From Siphonodentalium dalli (taxonomy: Eukaryota > Mollusca > Scaphopoda > Gadilida > Siphonodentaliidae), in contig CP136061.1 of the NCBI GenBank assembly GCA_032622095.1, forward strand, positions 124,076,754-124,140,753: a stretch of 64,000 nucleotides of DNA. The letters are read 5' to 3'. The notes under the pieces are model-generated. The model was given only the letters and a program-made list of their open reading frames with translations. It did no database searches and was not told where the DNA came from. Of this stretch, positions 39,647-52,040 are shown in pieces (position 1 is the stretch's first letter; every line of letters begins with the position of its first letter). The position numbers and the translations under genes are program-made.

Positions 39647-39782
39647 AGATCTATCAGAAGAAATCGGCAATACATCTGTAAATCTAGAGGACAGGGCACC
39701 TGCCCTGTTGATAAGACACATCGTAACCCAATGCAGAGCATGCAGATTGACGAAATGCGTGGAAGCGGCATGAACAAAGATG
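39647..39782 (+). CDS. NR2E1: NR2E1 exon C: second zinc finger, with two compensating 1-nt shifts
   Basis: Acceptor CTATATTTCCAG, donor GTAAGT, phase 0 in and phase 1 out, 136 nt, the same 45 codons plus one base expected from insect and vertebrate homologues. It reads RSIRRNRQYICKSRGQGTCP then VDKTHRN, ending GMNKD. Between these the literal frame gives PMQSMQIDEMRGS. Reading one base later from the CCC at 39727-39729 gives QCRACRLTKCVEA, the conserved finger-2 sequence, and the frame is restored at GG (39767-39768), where family members need GGG. Literally read, the exon has no stop but lacks three zinc ligands of finger 2. Both sites are short homopolymers, so consensus sequencing errors are the simplest explanation; a real double mutation is the alternative. 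Confidence 0.9.
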
Positions 39783-42070
39783 GTAAGTAGAGAATATTCC
39801 ACCGATATCATTAATTGACTCTCTAAATTCTCTAAATATACTAAGTTTTCGTTCTAATTCTTGATTCTCTGATTCAAAGGCATATATACAAGTATAAATA
39901 CATTTGAGATTCTCCAGAAAATATCCCAGGTGCATTTAATTATCAATGTGAACATATCCTGTCAAGACTAACGCATATCTTAATATCAACTCATGCAGTT
40001 TAATGTTGTGTTTTCGGGGAATCAAACTTTAGTGGAAATCTGATAGATATTTATCGGATTAATTTACAAAAATAAATTATTTGAAAGAATGGATTTATGC
40101 CTTGGTGTAGTTATCAGCATACGAGACTACCATACGACATTAAACATTGAAATATAATTTGTTTCGATATACTTGCTACATATATATATAGATTGCCATT
40201 TGTTTATAAAGGTAGACACAAAACATTAGATATCGCATGTAAATGACACTTCACGTTTTGTATGTTTGATGAACATAGGGTTTAACAATACAAGCAACAT
40301 TTACCAATAATGAATAATTAGATTAAAAAAAAGAGACTATGCGCACATGCATCCTTGAAAATATTGATCCAATATGTAGATGAGATATCTCCGACCTCAC
40401 GCTCTATTTTATCAAGCCCCTCGATTGGACCGCAAGCTCTTATCGCGAGTCCTTAAACCTGACAATGACACCCATTGTTGAGAATTTTCAATAACGATGT
40501 ACCACGAATAAAAGAAAATGGTCTGCCAGATTGCGGCAAATTGTTATCACTCACTTAAAAGGTGTTTAGGCTCTTCATTCCAACTTTCCCCCATTTAGCT
40601 CGAACACCTGGTTTGGAAACAATCTCGACAACTCTTAGGACGAAGAATCATAAAGCCCCCCTTTTAAAGATGTTTTGGCTAAATAACCATATTTCGTCGG
40701 AAATGTTGAGATTGGGCTCATTATAATTTTGACAGCCATTATAGATTTTGTCCAATTGGCTATTGGCAGCAATTCTTTCAATTTGACGTCGATAAATGTC
40801 AAAAATTAGTACAATGGCTTATGGTGAACGTGTGCCCTCGGTCAATTTTCAATATGACCGGTACATATTAGTTCTGTGGACTACCAAGTTGATCATTTTA
40901 TAATTAATCGATGCTTGAATTCATGCCAGTACTTTTTGTTCGCCTCATAAATATCATGTTGACTGACATTTCAAACATTGCATTTGGCACTGACGAATTT
41001 ACGCGGAACGGACCCCAATGATTTAGCTTCCTCTGACCCTTGGGTTATTGTTAATCCTGTCAGACTGGCCTACACCTTATATGTTAAACGGCATACACAC
41101 AGCGTCATTCGGAGCCCATACATACATGTATACATCATCATCTTTTTTATTCATGCTATTACTTTTCGTATGCAATTTAGATATATCTATGGTGTATTCT
41201 GTTAATGTTTTTTTTAATTCATTTTCATTTAATTTCATACATGTGTATATAAGTGCCTATTTATAGCAGTACATTTTTCTGGACTGATCGAGCTCGCCAC
41301 GCGCAGAGATCGACGCTGGGCGAGCATGGCCATCTTAAGCCCCCGAATATAAAAGAATTGAATAAAACAAAAATATAAATTGATTCGAACCACGCATGCA
41401 TTTGCTTATTTCGTTCTATCAACTTTCTCAAATATGTCCATAAATTATTTCTATCAAATCACTATTCTTTGATTTTCTGACTTTGTTTTCGGATATTTTC
41501 TGTATTTTAACAGAATGTAATATGCCATGACAATGACAAAGTTGATATCTTCCTGTGTCCAAATATGGGATTCGCTCTCCCGAATAAATCGACGTGTGTC
41601 GACCATTAAAATGCCAAAATACATAAATCTTCATGTGAGGTTCACCACAAAATTTTAACAATAGGTTTTATTCCCGCAACGTTCGGTAAACAGGAAAACA
41701 TATTATGACATTGTATACCCCAAATTTAGCGTGCAGTGTCACCTATGATGTTTCATTGGTGGTTGACTTTCGATGTTTTTCTTTCATTTTCTGTGAATTA
41801 TACTCCGCGGTAGCTGGTGTGGTCGTCTGTGTGCGTCACTGCTCAACTACAAAGAAATTAGTCGCTAGAAAAACGACTCTTATTACGTTTTAATTTTTCT
41901 TCAGTTCTGTTTAATTTCATCAGTGAAAGAGTGATCACATTCCCTCATGACTCAGGCAATTACACCTGCCTATCTGGAACTGATTTTATTTTGAGAGCAA
42001 ATTCGGGTGTTTATCTGAAATGTGAGCGACGATTCGTATTTTGAAGGACCGGTGTCATTTATACTGATTG

Positions 42071-42187
42071 GTCTAACCTTAGAAGCCAGACATATGGGAA
42101 CTTCTTTCAAAAATAGTACCACGTTTGACTGACCTAACCTCAGAATCCATGCAGGCATATGGGAGCTTGTTTCAAAATGGTACCACG
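42071..42187 (+). repeat. Short direct duplication in NR2E1 intron C-D
   Basis: CTAACCT-AGAA-CCA, then CATATGGGA-CTT-TTTCAA and GTACCACG, occur twice about 62 bp apart. Diverged. Confidence 0.6.
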
Positions 42188-44634
42188 ATGTATAATTCAA
42201 AATTTGTGATATGATGCTTAGTTTGACGTGCGTTTGGTTTAACACAAATATTTAATAATGGATAATTGTGAATGGATACAAACCTGCAAATATTACCTGC
42301 CGCCTAAATGCACTAGTATAGATATCTCTGCCCTGACCAGTCACTGATTAATATGTACACATTCATCAACACCTTCCTGGTTGTCACCACAACTATAGAA
42401 TATATTTTATTCAACCAATGATTCCCACAATGGGAACAGTGAATCGTGCACATTCATATATATACAGTAATGCCCCAAATAATCGACTCCTTAACCACAG
42501 CAGAATTATGGGTAATTTTTTAGGATGTAGTTGGAAATATGGCTTGTTGCCATTCATCGGGAAGCTCTCATTGATATAGTACGAACAATGTTGTTATAAA
42601 ACCAATATTTTATTAATACGTTTGTGTTAAACATGAATGCTCAGCTAGTGGATCAAGTGTATACGAGCTATAGTATTTATATTTTATAATAGTGTTGGTC
42701 AGAGATATATAAAGTTTATAAAGGAATGATTTGAAAGGAGACTAAACTATACTAACAGCAGATCAAAGAGATTTTGATAATTTCGTTTTAGTATATACCA
42801 AATACATGACCTTTTTGTCTTAGTGCAGCGGTTTGGTCATTTCGTGTTGACTGCTTCAGTTATATACTGCTATTGGTTTTCCTCGGCAAAACAGTTTCCG
42901 AAAGTTCTCGTAATAAGACGATTCGAGATATTTGTCCAGCATGAATTTTAATCCAGGGTCCACACATGTCAATAGAGATGAATCGTCGTTAAGTTGTGTT
43001 AGTGTGTCATAGGGCAATCTGATACTCGTTTAGTTAGGTCATAAGACAATTTGTAATTTGTTCTGCAATACATGTAAAATGTTTGCGGATTCTTTTGATT
43101 TTGGGCAATTTGAACGATCGGAAACACTGCACATCAAATGACTCATCCGGGAACGACATGCACAACGTGACTAACATATTGAGACCATCCTGAGATCCTG
43201 CTCTGTTAAGATACTTGACCATTGTTCGGTCGGGCGATTCTTGCGCCTATTACTATATATGTAAGCCAAACCGACGCATGTGATTCACGTGACGTATGGG
43301 CACACCTGTCTAACGTACCCTCAAATAATGGGCATCACATCGAACGATCTTAAAGCTATACTTACGGTCTTGCTTGCATCTATAATTACCTGGACTATGA
43401 CCTAAATTCTAATATTACATAAAAGCACCGTCGTCCCAACACATATATGGCTAAAGTTAGACTGACAGGTTAATCAAAATTCGGGCTCTTGAGTTTGTTG
43501 CACAAAGGTCTTTGAAATGCAAAGAACTTCAACTCGAGACAAGAATTGTTTTGTAAGTAGCGCGTTTCAGAATTGGAAAAGTCATCTCGTATAATACATC
43601 AAACCAAAATCATTTCAAAAGCGCTGTCGGGGCAGCGTTTAGTCACGCTGGGTAAGATAACTGAAATGGATCTGTCCGTCTCAACCAGCGAATCAGCCTT
43701 CTCATACGATATCACGCCTCGCCAATCACTCTCACATAAGGACTTATTTGTCAAATGCTTTTTTGAAAAAGGAAAATATTTATGTGGTTTCATAAAAAGT
43801 CAATTTCATGCAAGATACCCAAGAACCACGCGGAACAGTACTTAACAATACCATTGGTTGTTGTTGTTGCTTTGTAGAGATATCACAATTCATGCAGAAC
43901 AGTTGCGTGTGTATAGCACACCTTGCACTGGGAAGTTTCAATGGTCGAGCCACGCTACTCGCTGGGATCATAGCAGTTGGTCCAGGCTTTATTGACAATA
44001 AATGGCTCCAACACTACCCTCAATCTCAAAGTTTACACTCGGTATTGTTGCAGTCATTACCCACCCGTTGCGCGGTAAAATTGAAACGTAGGGGTGGTAT
44101 TGAATTTTTTCCTTTTTACTGACAGGGAGAATGGCCGTTTGAGAACTGTTTAGATTTCTGTTACTTCACGAACAGATGATACTGGTAATTTGTATTGAGG
44201 CTGTTATGGATTCTTTGTCAGTTGTTCCGATCAAGGAATTCGATCCCACCTCCCTTTTTGTGCTCATGCTCATAATATTGACTCGACACTGTTGACTATC
44301 GTGACATACTCGTCATTAGAAACAGATTGAATAGCTCTATAGCACCATATCCATGGGTAGAAATTACTGATGTCATCAAATAAATTTGGGTCGGTTGTGC
44401 GCACGGTGACATACTATTCGTATCGTGACTGGAGGTCACGTGATTTGTTTCTATCTCAGTAAAAGCAATGTGTACTGCATTGAAGATTATAGCGCCATCC
44501 AGACTAGATGTTACTGATCTCCATATACTTCTGGGTCATATTGGCATATCCAATAAAAATTGGTTCATTGTGACAACGACAACGCATTAATTAGTCTTTA
44601 TGGCTCTCATTTAATAGAATGAATTCTATTTCAG

Positions 44635-44873
44635 CTGTTCAGCACGAAAGAGGGCCACGGAATTCTACAATCAGACGACAGGTTGCAATGTATCTGAAAG
44701 AGACGAGCGATTATGGATCCATGGTTCAGTCACACCATTTACGCGCACCATTTATACCTGGTCTGGTCTCCCTGGATCAGCTGCACGAGGGAGTTACAAT
44801 TAGTGCAATGGACTCGCCAACATCGCTCACATCGGCGGTTCCTGGTGGAATGCTGTGTCAGCCCACACCAAAG
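44635..44873 (+). CDS. NR2E1: NR2E1 exon D: post-finger motif and hinge
   Basis: Acceptor TTCTATTTCAG, donor GTATGT, 239 nt, phase 1 in and phase 0 out. It completes [25 protein letters not shown], the T/A-box region just after the zinc fingers that distinguishes NR2E1 from other receptors. The following hinge is about 60 residues, poorly conserved and rich in S, T, P and H, and it ends MLCQPTPK. In vertebrate TLX the same junction is AQPTPK then YPHE, so this intron position is conserved. Reading on past the donor runs into a (TA)n tract, which confirms the exon end. Confidence 0.95.
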
Positions 44874-44891
44874 GTATGTCGTCTGGTTACT

Positions 44892-44917
44892 AAATATATA
44901 TATATATATATATATTA
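44892..44917. repeat. (TA)n microsatellite in NR2E1 intron D-E
   Basis: Short AT tract 20 bp after the exon D donor site. Confidence 0.9.
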
Positions 44918-45355
44918 ACACGGTTCTTAGTAGATCTGTTCCCTCTCGGGTGTTTTCGTTTTTTTTTTAATTTTACATTTCCATCTAATGAGAGGGAAAT
45001 AAATATGATATTTCGTGGAACAGTTGATGGTGAAAACGAAATTGTGTTGAACAGATGACAAAGTATACCTAGGCAATTCAATGACAAACTATGTAGTAGC
45101 AGGAACACGATAACCATGGTTCAACGAAATAAGCCATAGCTACATATGTGGTATCACCATTGTATCAAATAAGTGTATTTCGCGCAGTTTATTGTGTCCA
45201 ATGCAATGATCTGGAATATATGAGGTTTCATATACGTTCTTAGTTTCTCTCCCTCTCTCCCTCTCTCTTCCGTCTCTCTCTCTCTATCACTTATTACTTA
45301 CTCAAGATTTGGCGACGAGATAAGCAATTAATTACATTTGTATTCTCTTTGCCAG

Positions 45356-45587
45356 TATCCACACGAACTCATCCAGACCTACTTCAGCAACCCAGAGGCT
45401 GTATGCGAAGCTGCTGCCAGGTTATTATTCATGAGTGTCAAATGGACTAAAAGCGTACCGGCGTTTCTAAGCCTACCATTCAGGGATCAAGTCATGTTAC
45501 TGGAGGAAGGATGGCGCGAGTTGTTTGTCCTCGGTGCAGCCCAGTTCCAAATGCCTCTAGACATAGGACCTCTACTGACTGCTGCTG
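45356..45587 (+). CDS. NR2E1: NR2E1 exon E: first half of ligand-binding domain
   Basis: Acceptor TATTCTCTTTGCCAG, donor GTGAGT, 232 nt, phase 0 in and phase 1 out. It begins YPHEL and contains the helix 3 to 5 signature of nuclear receptors: [18 protein letters not shown], then [20 protein letters not shown]. The lysine of VKWTKS and the DQ..LLEE..RELFVL run match the family's coactivator or corepressor groove and the helix 4-5 core. The exon ends in LLTAAG, where the codon for the last glycine is split. Compared with human TLX it lacks a few residues in the YPHEVNGTPMYLYE region (here [15 protein letters not shown]). Confidence 0.95.
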
Positions 45588-45919
45588 GTGAGTTCTTAGG
45601 GATTTTATATAATCATATCTTCCATTCTCTGAACTTTTTATCATTCAGTTGCCGCAAATTCTTGATCGAGAGCTAAATGGATATGTCACCCAATTTATTC
45701 CGAGTATAAAAGAGCCTTATACCAACACCGTAAACATTATGCGACACATTAACCTTATTTGTTGTCGTGACTATCAATAATCTGATATTATGTTCACATC
45801 ACCTTGATGCTAAAGAATCTGCATACAATTCTACATACCGTGTCGACACCAATACCCTCTTTATTCTTTCTATGCGTAGCTCACTCATTTTCTTATCCAT
45901 TTCTTTTTCCGAATTCAAG

Positions 45920-46069
45920 GTTTTCAACCCGACCAGAGCCCGACCGAGAAGGTTGTGAACATGATGAGCGAACTACGAGCGTTTCAAGAAATAATTGCTA
46001 ACTTCAAAGCAATGCAGGTCGACCCAACAGAATTTGCATGTTTGAAAGGAATTGTCCTGTTCAAAACTG
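45920..46069 (+). CDS. NR2E1: NR2E1 exon F: middle of ligand-binding domain
   Basis: Acceptor TTCCGAATTCAAG, donor GTAAGT, 150 nt, phase 1 in and out. It encodes [20 protein letters not shown], then [20 protein letters not shown] and [10 protein letters not shown]. The stretch DxTEFACLKxIVxFK is the helix 7-8 core shared by NR2E1 proteins of insects and vertebrates. The N-terminal linker ([10 protein letters not shown]) replaces the MNGDNTDSQK segment of vertebrate TLX. The acceptor has only a modest pyrimidine tract, but the phase and the continuous homology on both sides fix it. Confidence 0.95.
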
Positions 46070-46416
46070 GTAAGTTTATAGTTTAGTGTGTAGCGTCCGT
46101 CCTTTCTCTTAGTATCCCCATCTATCTATCCATTTCTAGAATATAACGATCCCATATTAACATTTGATAGCATGACTTGCGAAGAGATGTTTGATAATTA
46201 AAGAGCCATATATATGATGATAATCAATTTCAAGCACAATGCTGCATACACAAGATTACTGACACCGAGCTATTTTGTGTTACAAAATGTTATACAAAAT
46301 ATTCAGATGTTGCAATTTAATATATAATTATACAATGTGGAATTCCATTTAATGAAATCCTGAATTTTAAGCTGTTTTTTTTGTCTTATACTAACTAAAT
46401 CAATTTTATTTTTCAG

Positions 46417-46685
46417 CATTTCCCAGTTCCAGCTCAGAACTAAAGACTCTTCGTGATATTCATTCAGTGGCCACACTTCAGGATCAGGCACAACTAACAC
46501 TCAGTAAATACATTCAAACCTCATATCCTACACAGCCGTTTCGTTTCGGAAAACTTTTGTTGTTATTACCGTCGCTGCGAGTTATCACCAGCAGTACAAT
46601 AGAGGACTTGTTCTTCAGAAAAACGATCGGATCCATACCAATAGAGCGGCTATTGGTGGACATGTTCAAATCCAGCGACTTCTGA
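46417..46685 (+). CDS. NR2E1: NR2E1 exon G: end of ligand-binding domain, stop
   Basis: Acceptor CAATTTTATTTTTCAG, phase 1 in, TGA at 46683-46685. It encodes SSSELKTLRDIHSVATLQDQ, AQLTLSKYIQTSYPTQPFRF and GKLLLLLPSLRVITSSTIED, then LFFRKTIGSIPIERLLVDMF and KSSDF. FGKLLLLLPxLRxI, STIExxFFxKTIG and LLxDMxKSSD are nearly identical to vertebrate TLX. As in that family, helix 12 is atypical (no classical acidic AF-2 core), in keeping with a constitutive repressor. No AATAAA was seen close downstream; one occurs at 49169-49174, about 2.5 kb on, so the 3' end is unresolved. Confidence 0.96.
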
Positions 46686-49320
46686 TGTTGTTCTTGGTGA
46701 CTTATCAAGACATGTTTCTGTGGCTGTGGTCGTCTGCTGCTTTGCTTACGAAACGGTCGGAATCGGACCCGGAATAACAGTGCTATACCACAATGATAGC
46801 CGGGGCACTTATACATGTATACGGTGGCAGTTTGAGAATGAAACGAGAAACAATACTTTCAACTGGCCTTTGTCTAATCTGCATGTATTTGTAATACTGA
46901 TATATCATATAATATTACAGGGCATACACTGGTGAGAAAGTCTGGCACAAAGTATGTTGTGCAATACAATAGACAATTCTGTTTATATGACGGTCCGTCA
47001 AATGGACATTGCGACTTCGTTTTTTAAATTCAATCAAAACCAATACATGGGCTCACGAAAGATTACGCGAATAGTAGCTTAGTAGCTACACCTGCAACGT
47101 GTCCCCTTACACAAGTCTTAATTGAACTATAGCGCCCTCAACTTAGCACGTTGCTTTACACCAATCTAGTTTTTTGAAAGACATATTCTCCCAACATTTG
47201 CCAGTTGACCTGTAATGAAGATAAATAGATGAGCCTCGGGCACGAGCTACCCGATATAAAAGTTAATTAATAATCAGCCATCATGAATTATAGGTTATAA
47301 AGCCACAAGCCAGTCAAGGTCCCATTATAGTCGCCCACCGACAATCAGCAACTATTGTAACGATAACGGTGTCTGAACGCATTTTTGTAACGTAATATTT
47401 TTTGGCTAATTTGTGTCTGCCGAGACGCGACTTGAAATATGAGAGAATATAATTTGACTACTCGCAGCGAGTATTAAAATAATTGCATAAATACCGAGAT
47501 CTAATTTTTTAGCTTCGCGTCTTTATTCTCGTGTTGGACTTTGTCATGTGGTCTCAGTTCAGGTCATTGTGTTAATTATTTTATTAAGTGCCAGATTTTG
47601 TGGACTAGGATACCGCTTCGCGACACAATTTGGTCCAATAGGAAATGTGGCATAATTTTAAAACCGCTGTTAGTCAAGATACGAATTGAACTGTATAGTA
47701 GACAGACAATTGATGAGGAGTTCTCATTTGAGTAGCTCTATTCACTACTCATCATAAAAACTGAATGATGGGCGTAATTTCTTACTATGTATCTTAGTAT
47801 ATATATATATATACTGTCATCACACCGTGTAATCCATTATGAAACCCACGTGCCTCTGTTTATTTTCGGGTCATGTTGTTAAATTTTGTGCCTTAAATCG
47901 GTCTGTTTATGTGAGATTATTATATTTTTGTAAATATATGTTATATTATATTAATGTTATATCATTGTTTCCACAAAAGTGCATTGATTGTTCATTATTC
48001 ACATTCATTATTTCATAAAATAAGGACATACATTACAACATAAGCATACTCTGAAAAGAATGGTTTTGCTCACGAGGTTTGGTTAAACCCGGATGTAGCG
48101 AAACCGATTATTGTCCTCAAAGAAAACATACTCATCCTATTTGTGCTACTGGTGGTTGATATATAACAGATTGTAACTTTGTTATCACGGGTCCACTATA
48201 CATGCAGTATTTAAAGATATATCTGAATAACCCAATGTCGACATCTACATTTACATTAGTAATTACCGTTACTATAATCAATTATTATGGACAACATATT
48301 GAGTTTGAAAATCAAGATAATCATGTTATCAACTGATAGATAGCTTGTTCCGAACAAAGTATTAGTATTTAATTTTGAATAAGACACCCGCGCATCTGTG
48401 ATATGGATGTTTTTGTAACTACTCGGAATTGTGAAATATATCAAGAATATTCAACAAGTTAAAGCGTTTAGAATGGGTTGAAACAAGGAATATTCAGTGT
48501 GTTTAAAGCCGAATAATCAAATTCGACCGACTCACCAGATGTAGCACAAATTCAAGGAAAGAGATGAGTGTGTGTTAATAGTCGCAGCCATTCGAACGAG
48601 ATATTTAATTCAGACAATGAATAAGTTCACATGTTGCTCATATTAGCTTGCATGTTACTTTCATTTTAAAACAGTTAAATGGAATGGCGCATTAGTCATG
48701 TTGTTATGAAAATGGTTCTCGGTTGTAATACATGAAGCAGTTCGAGATCCAATTCTATATATTATCACAGTTTATGGGTTCCTAATGAAATCCAAATGGG
48801 AGAGTGCTATGATTGTTTCTGTATAGTGCTGAAATTGAATAATTAGGTGCATGATGAGCGAATGTTTATTTATATATGATGATTATTATTATTGGTGCAA
48901 TATTAGAATATTTAAGTCAAAAAGTGCTGCCAGTCGCTGCTACGATTGTCTCAACTGTCGCTCAGTGAAGTTTGAACATGCAACAAAATTTGTTAAAAAT
49001 GTCATAACTAAATTAAAAACCAAACTCTTCATAATAAATACAAGTTATCAAGTTGAAGGAAACATTACTTGAGGAGCATCAAGATAATCGAAGCAGCGAC
49101 TTGCGTGTTGATTAAATGATCATTTTCAAATATTTGTCGAATCTCTAACATTCAATGCTAACATTTCAAATAAAATATTGAAATTTTATCAAGAGTGTTT
49201 CTTATGCATGTCCGATGATTTATGGTCTCAAATTATATATTAAAGGGGGACTGTACCCTAAATCCGGCCATTTATGGGACCATCTCCTTTTATATTCAAC
49301 AAAATATATGCAACAAATGA
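46686..49320. other. NR2E1: NR2E1 3' flank, probable 3' UTR then intergenic
   Basis: This follows the receptor stop codon. ORFs are short and unconvincing. A polyadenylation hexamer AATAAA is at 49169-49174; nearer canonical signals were not seen. A (TA)n tract lies at about 47798-47813. Confidence 0.4.
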
Positions 49321-49485
49321 TCCATGGATGAGTGCAAAATACACTCATTAGCGATATGAACGATACAAACAACGTGGTCATTATTATGAAAATGAATTTA
49401 TATAATAAATTCATTTTCATTATACTTACCATGATGATTGCATCCTTCATAGAGCACATAGGGTGTATTTTGCACTAATCCATGG
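49321..49485. repeat. Nested palindrome
   Basis: The outer arms TCCATGGATGAGTGCAAAAT and the inverse near 49461-49485 pair, and an inner palindrome at about 49386-49420 (GAAAATGAATTTATATAATA with its inverse) forms a second hairpin at the centre. It directly abuts the dispersed repeat at 49500. Confidence 0.6.
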
Positions 49486-49499
49486 CTCAAATTAATTCC

Positions 49500-49650
49500 A
49501 ACCAAGGGCCATAACTCTGGTGAAAATTGGTGGGAGCAACTCGAATTCGAACTTGACCTGTATTGTGTGCACATACCAAATTTCATATCATTCAGTTGAG
49601 ACTGTTTAAAGTTAACACACGGACACCAAAAACGAACAGACGGGCAGACC
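49500..49650 (-). repeat. Dispersed repeat, inverse copy of the 24285 type
   Basis: Read on the minus strand it gives the blocks CCGTGTGTTAACTTTAAACA, GAAATTTGGTATGTGCACAC, CAGGTCAAGTTCGAATTCGA and AGAGTTATGGCCCTTGG, matching the order at 24285-24455. The ORF in it has no gene support. Confidence 0.65.
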
Positions 49651-51189
49651 AATAATACAATTCGTCCAGTTTGTTTTAAAACGGCCGTATAAAAAGGAAA
49701 AAAAATTATACTGTTTTCCATACTGGCATTGAGAAATTAGTTTTTGATAATCTTGATCAGTCTTCCTGTCCCGTCACAATATGACACTGTGTCTGAATGT
49801 TTTTCTTCGGGTATGGTTTACATTGAAGGCTGCCAAACACACCGCATTCTCACAGTCAACGCAGTGACATAACAATGGTTTCGCCCACGTATCACCACCA
49901 ATATACCAAGATATTTCGTGGTATATCATACCCACGGTAAAAGTTTGCTTGACACAATATACCTTCCAAAAGCCCAGGTCGGCCACTGGGTTCAAGAGGC
50001 TTTGCCAAACACCTGCATGCCAACTTTTACCCAGCACAGTTGATCTGATTTGTTTTTGTAACCAGTTTAGTCTATGATTTCTTTTCTATGCTATTGACTT
50101 CTCATGGCGAAATCACTTTCGCTGTATATTCACTCTATTCTCTGTTCGCTTCCACAATTGCGAATAGTTCATTGTTCGGTCTATAGACGTGGAATAAAAG
50201 TTTACTTTCTAATACACCAGGGCTACAATTAGCGCTGTATTGCATACAAATCGGATTGGTTTCAGAATGCGGGGGTATTGTGAGGTCAACCTCCAATACA
50301 TAATGACCCCGCTATTGTGGATATCAAATCGTGACACTCTCAATGGGTGACCATAATCTTCTCAAATACCATTTTCATGTGATATTGTAGAAAACATTGT
50401 TTTCAGTCTATGACACAAACTAAAACACTATGGTCTGAGTTTTCTCATGGTAGATGCACGTGTTTCATCCTCTTTTAATTGTCGTGACGCAGCTGACATG
50501 AACATAATCTTATGTCACCTTTCTTCTCCGTGGATTGATGTGAGGACACTCGGAAGCCAACAGCCGTCCACTTGATTACTTGGTGCGGTAGTCCATTAGG
50601 CTCCAAATTCCTTACGTATAATACTGTTTGTTCGGGGAGGGGCTATATACAACAGCGGAACAGGACGACCTGCCCCAGGGACAAACCGGTCCAACAGTAG
50701 TGTGTGTGGGCCACATAAATGTGTTTCACTGTGTTATTAACTTCGTAAAAGTTGTCATTTATATTAGAAATATATAAATACAATGTTCAAACATTAACTT
50801 ATATACCACCCAGTATAAGAAGCCATGTCGATATAACACACGGTTACCAATGATGGTTAATATTTAGAAACTATAATAATAATAATGACCAGTTTTATAT
50901 AGCGATTAACCAATTACTTGCTCTTAACACGCTTGGTACAATATTACCAAGTAATAAACTGTATCCAATACGGAATTAGCTATAAAATACATACTAAAGA
51001 AGAATAAATACTTTCCTTCAAACGTATTGTACATTAATATATAATGGATTTGGGGCACACATTCGACTTACTCACAGTCGGGGAAGATTTGGCCATGGGA
51101 ATGTTCAACAGGCGTAAACTATTGACTTTTCCCATAGTTGTAGATGTTATACCTGCAGTTGATCCTTGAGTGAGGACCAACTTTGGATT

Positions 51190-51452
51190 TTAACCCTTTC
51201 ATGACTGCAGCTTCCAGAATTGTTGCGATAACCATGTGCCAATGCATTCTCTTATATATGCGAGTCTCGCATAGGGAGCCTCACATATACAAGGGCATGC
51301 ATTGACCTAACAATATTTACCTTGACGTTGTAAGCCAGTGAATTCTCTTATATATGCGAGGCTCCCTATATGAAACTCGCATATATAAGAGAATGCACTG
51401 GCACAGGATATTTAATGCTGCACCAGTGCAGCTCCCGCAATGAAAGGGTTAA
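51190..51452. mobile_element. Family C piggyBac-type nonautonomous element, copy 1
   Basis: A 263-bp element bounded by TTAACCCTTTCAT and ATGAAAGGGTTAA, the classic piggyBac-superfamily end (TTAA target followed by CCCTTT). Inside are two hairpins, 51239-51304 and 51335-51401, whose stems share CTCTTATATATGCGAG, and the second hairpin is roughly the inverse of the first. There is no transposase. Confidence 0.85.
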
Positions 51453-51468
51453 CGCCAGGTAAGGACAT

Positions 51469-51967
51469 TTAGGGTACATGCACACACTCGTAAGTTCCCA
51501 CGGTATGTTTTGCAGTCATTTCGTCACAGAAAATCATATGGTGCCATATTATGAACGGAAATAAAATGCATCTGTACCACATCTAACTACACGAGGGAAG
51601 TATTTTATTTTGTAGTTCCACCCATAGCGATGCTACCGAAATATGTCTGTAAATAGCATCATACAGGTATGGTGCCATATTGTGAACGGAAATAACATGC
51701 ATCTGTACCACATCTAACTACACGATCGCATTATCTTTTGTAGTTCCACCTATAGCGATGCTACCGAAATATGTCTGTAAATAGCATCATACAGGCATTT
51801 GAAGGAGAATATCAGCAGCACCGTTAAATTTATTTCTCATGTCAGATTTGGTAAAGATGCATTTTATATGCATGTTTCCACTCAAATGCTGGCACCATGT
51901 GGTTTTATACGACGAAATACCTGCAAAAAATACTATGCAAACGCGTGAGTTTGTTAACGCACCCTTA
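51469..51967. mobile_element. Family D long-TIR element with internal tandem duplication
   Basis: It starts TTAGGGTACATGCACACACT and ends CGCACCCTTA, the inverse of the GGGTGCGTT end type. The interior contains two direct copies of about 130 bp (roughly 51538-51667 and 51668-51796), each with GCATCTGTACCACATCTAAC and CCTATAGCGATGCTACCGAA or its close form. The single-copy version is at 29291-29701. Confidence 0.72.
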
Positions 51968-52040
51968 CAAGGAACGTTAGTTTTTATTGATTATATCTGT
52001 CGATTGGTCCTCAAAGCACGGCGACTGCAGTCAGTATCAT

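Noticed and set aside
43573-43845. 90-codon ORF in the NR2E1 intron C-D, with an ORF on the opposite strand
   Set aside because: Open on both strands with no splice phase compatible with the receptor and no recognised domain; not needed by the gene model.
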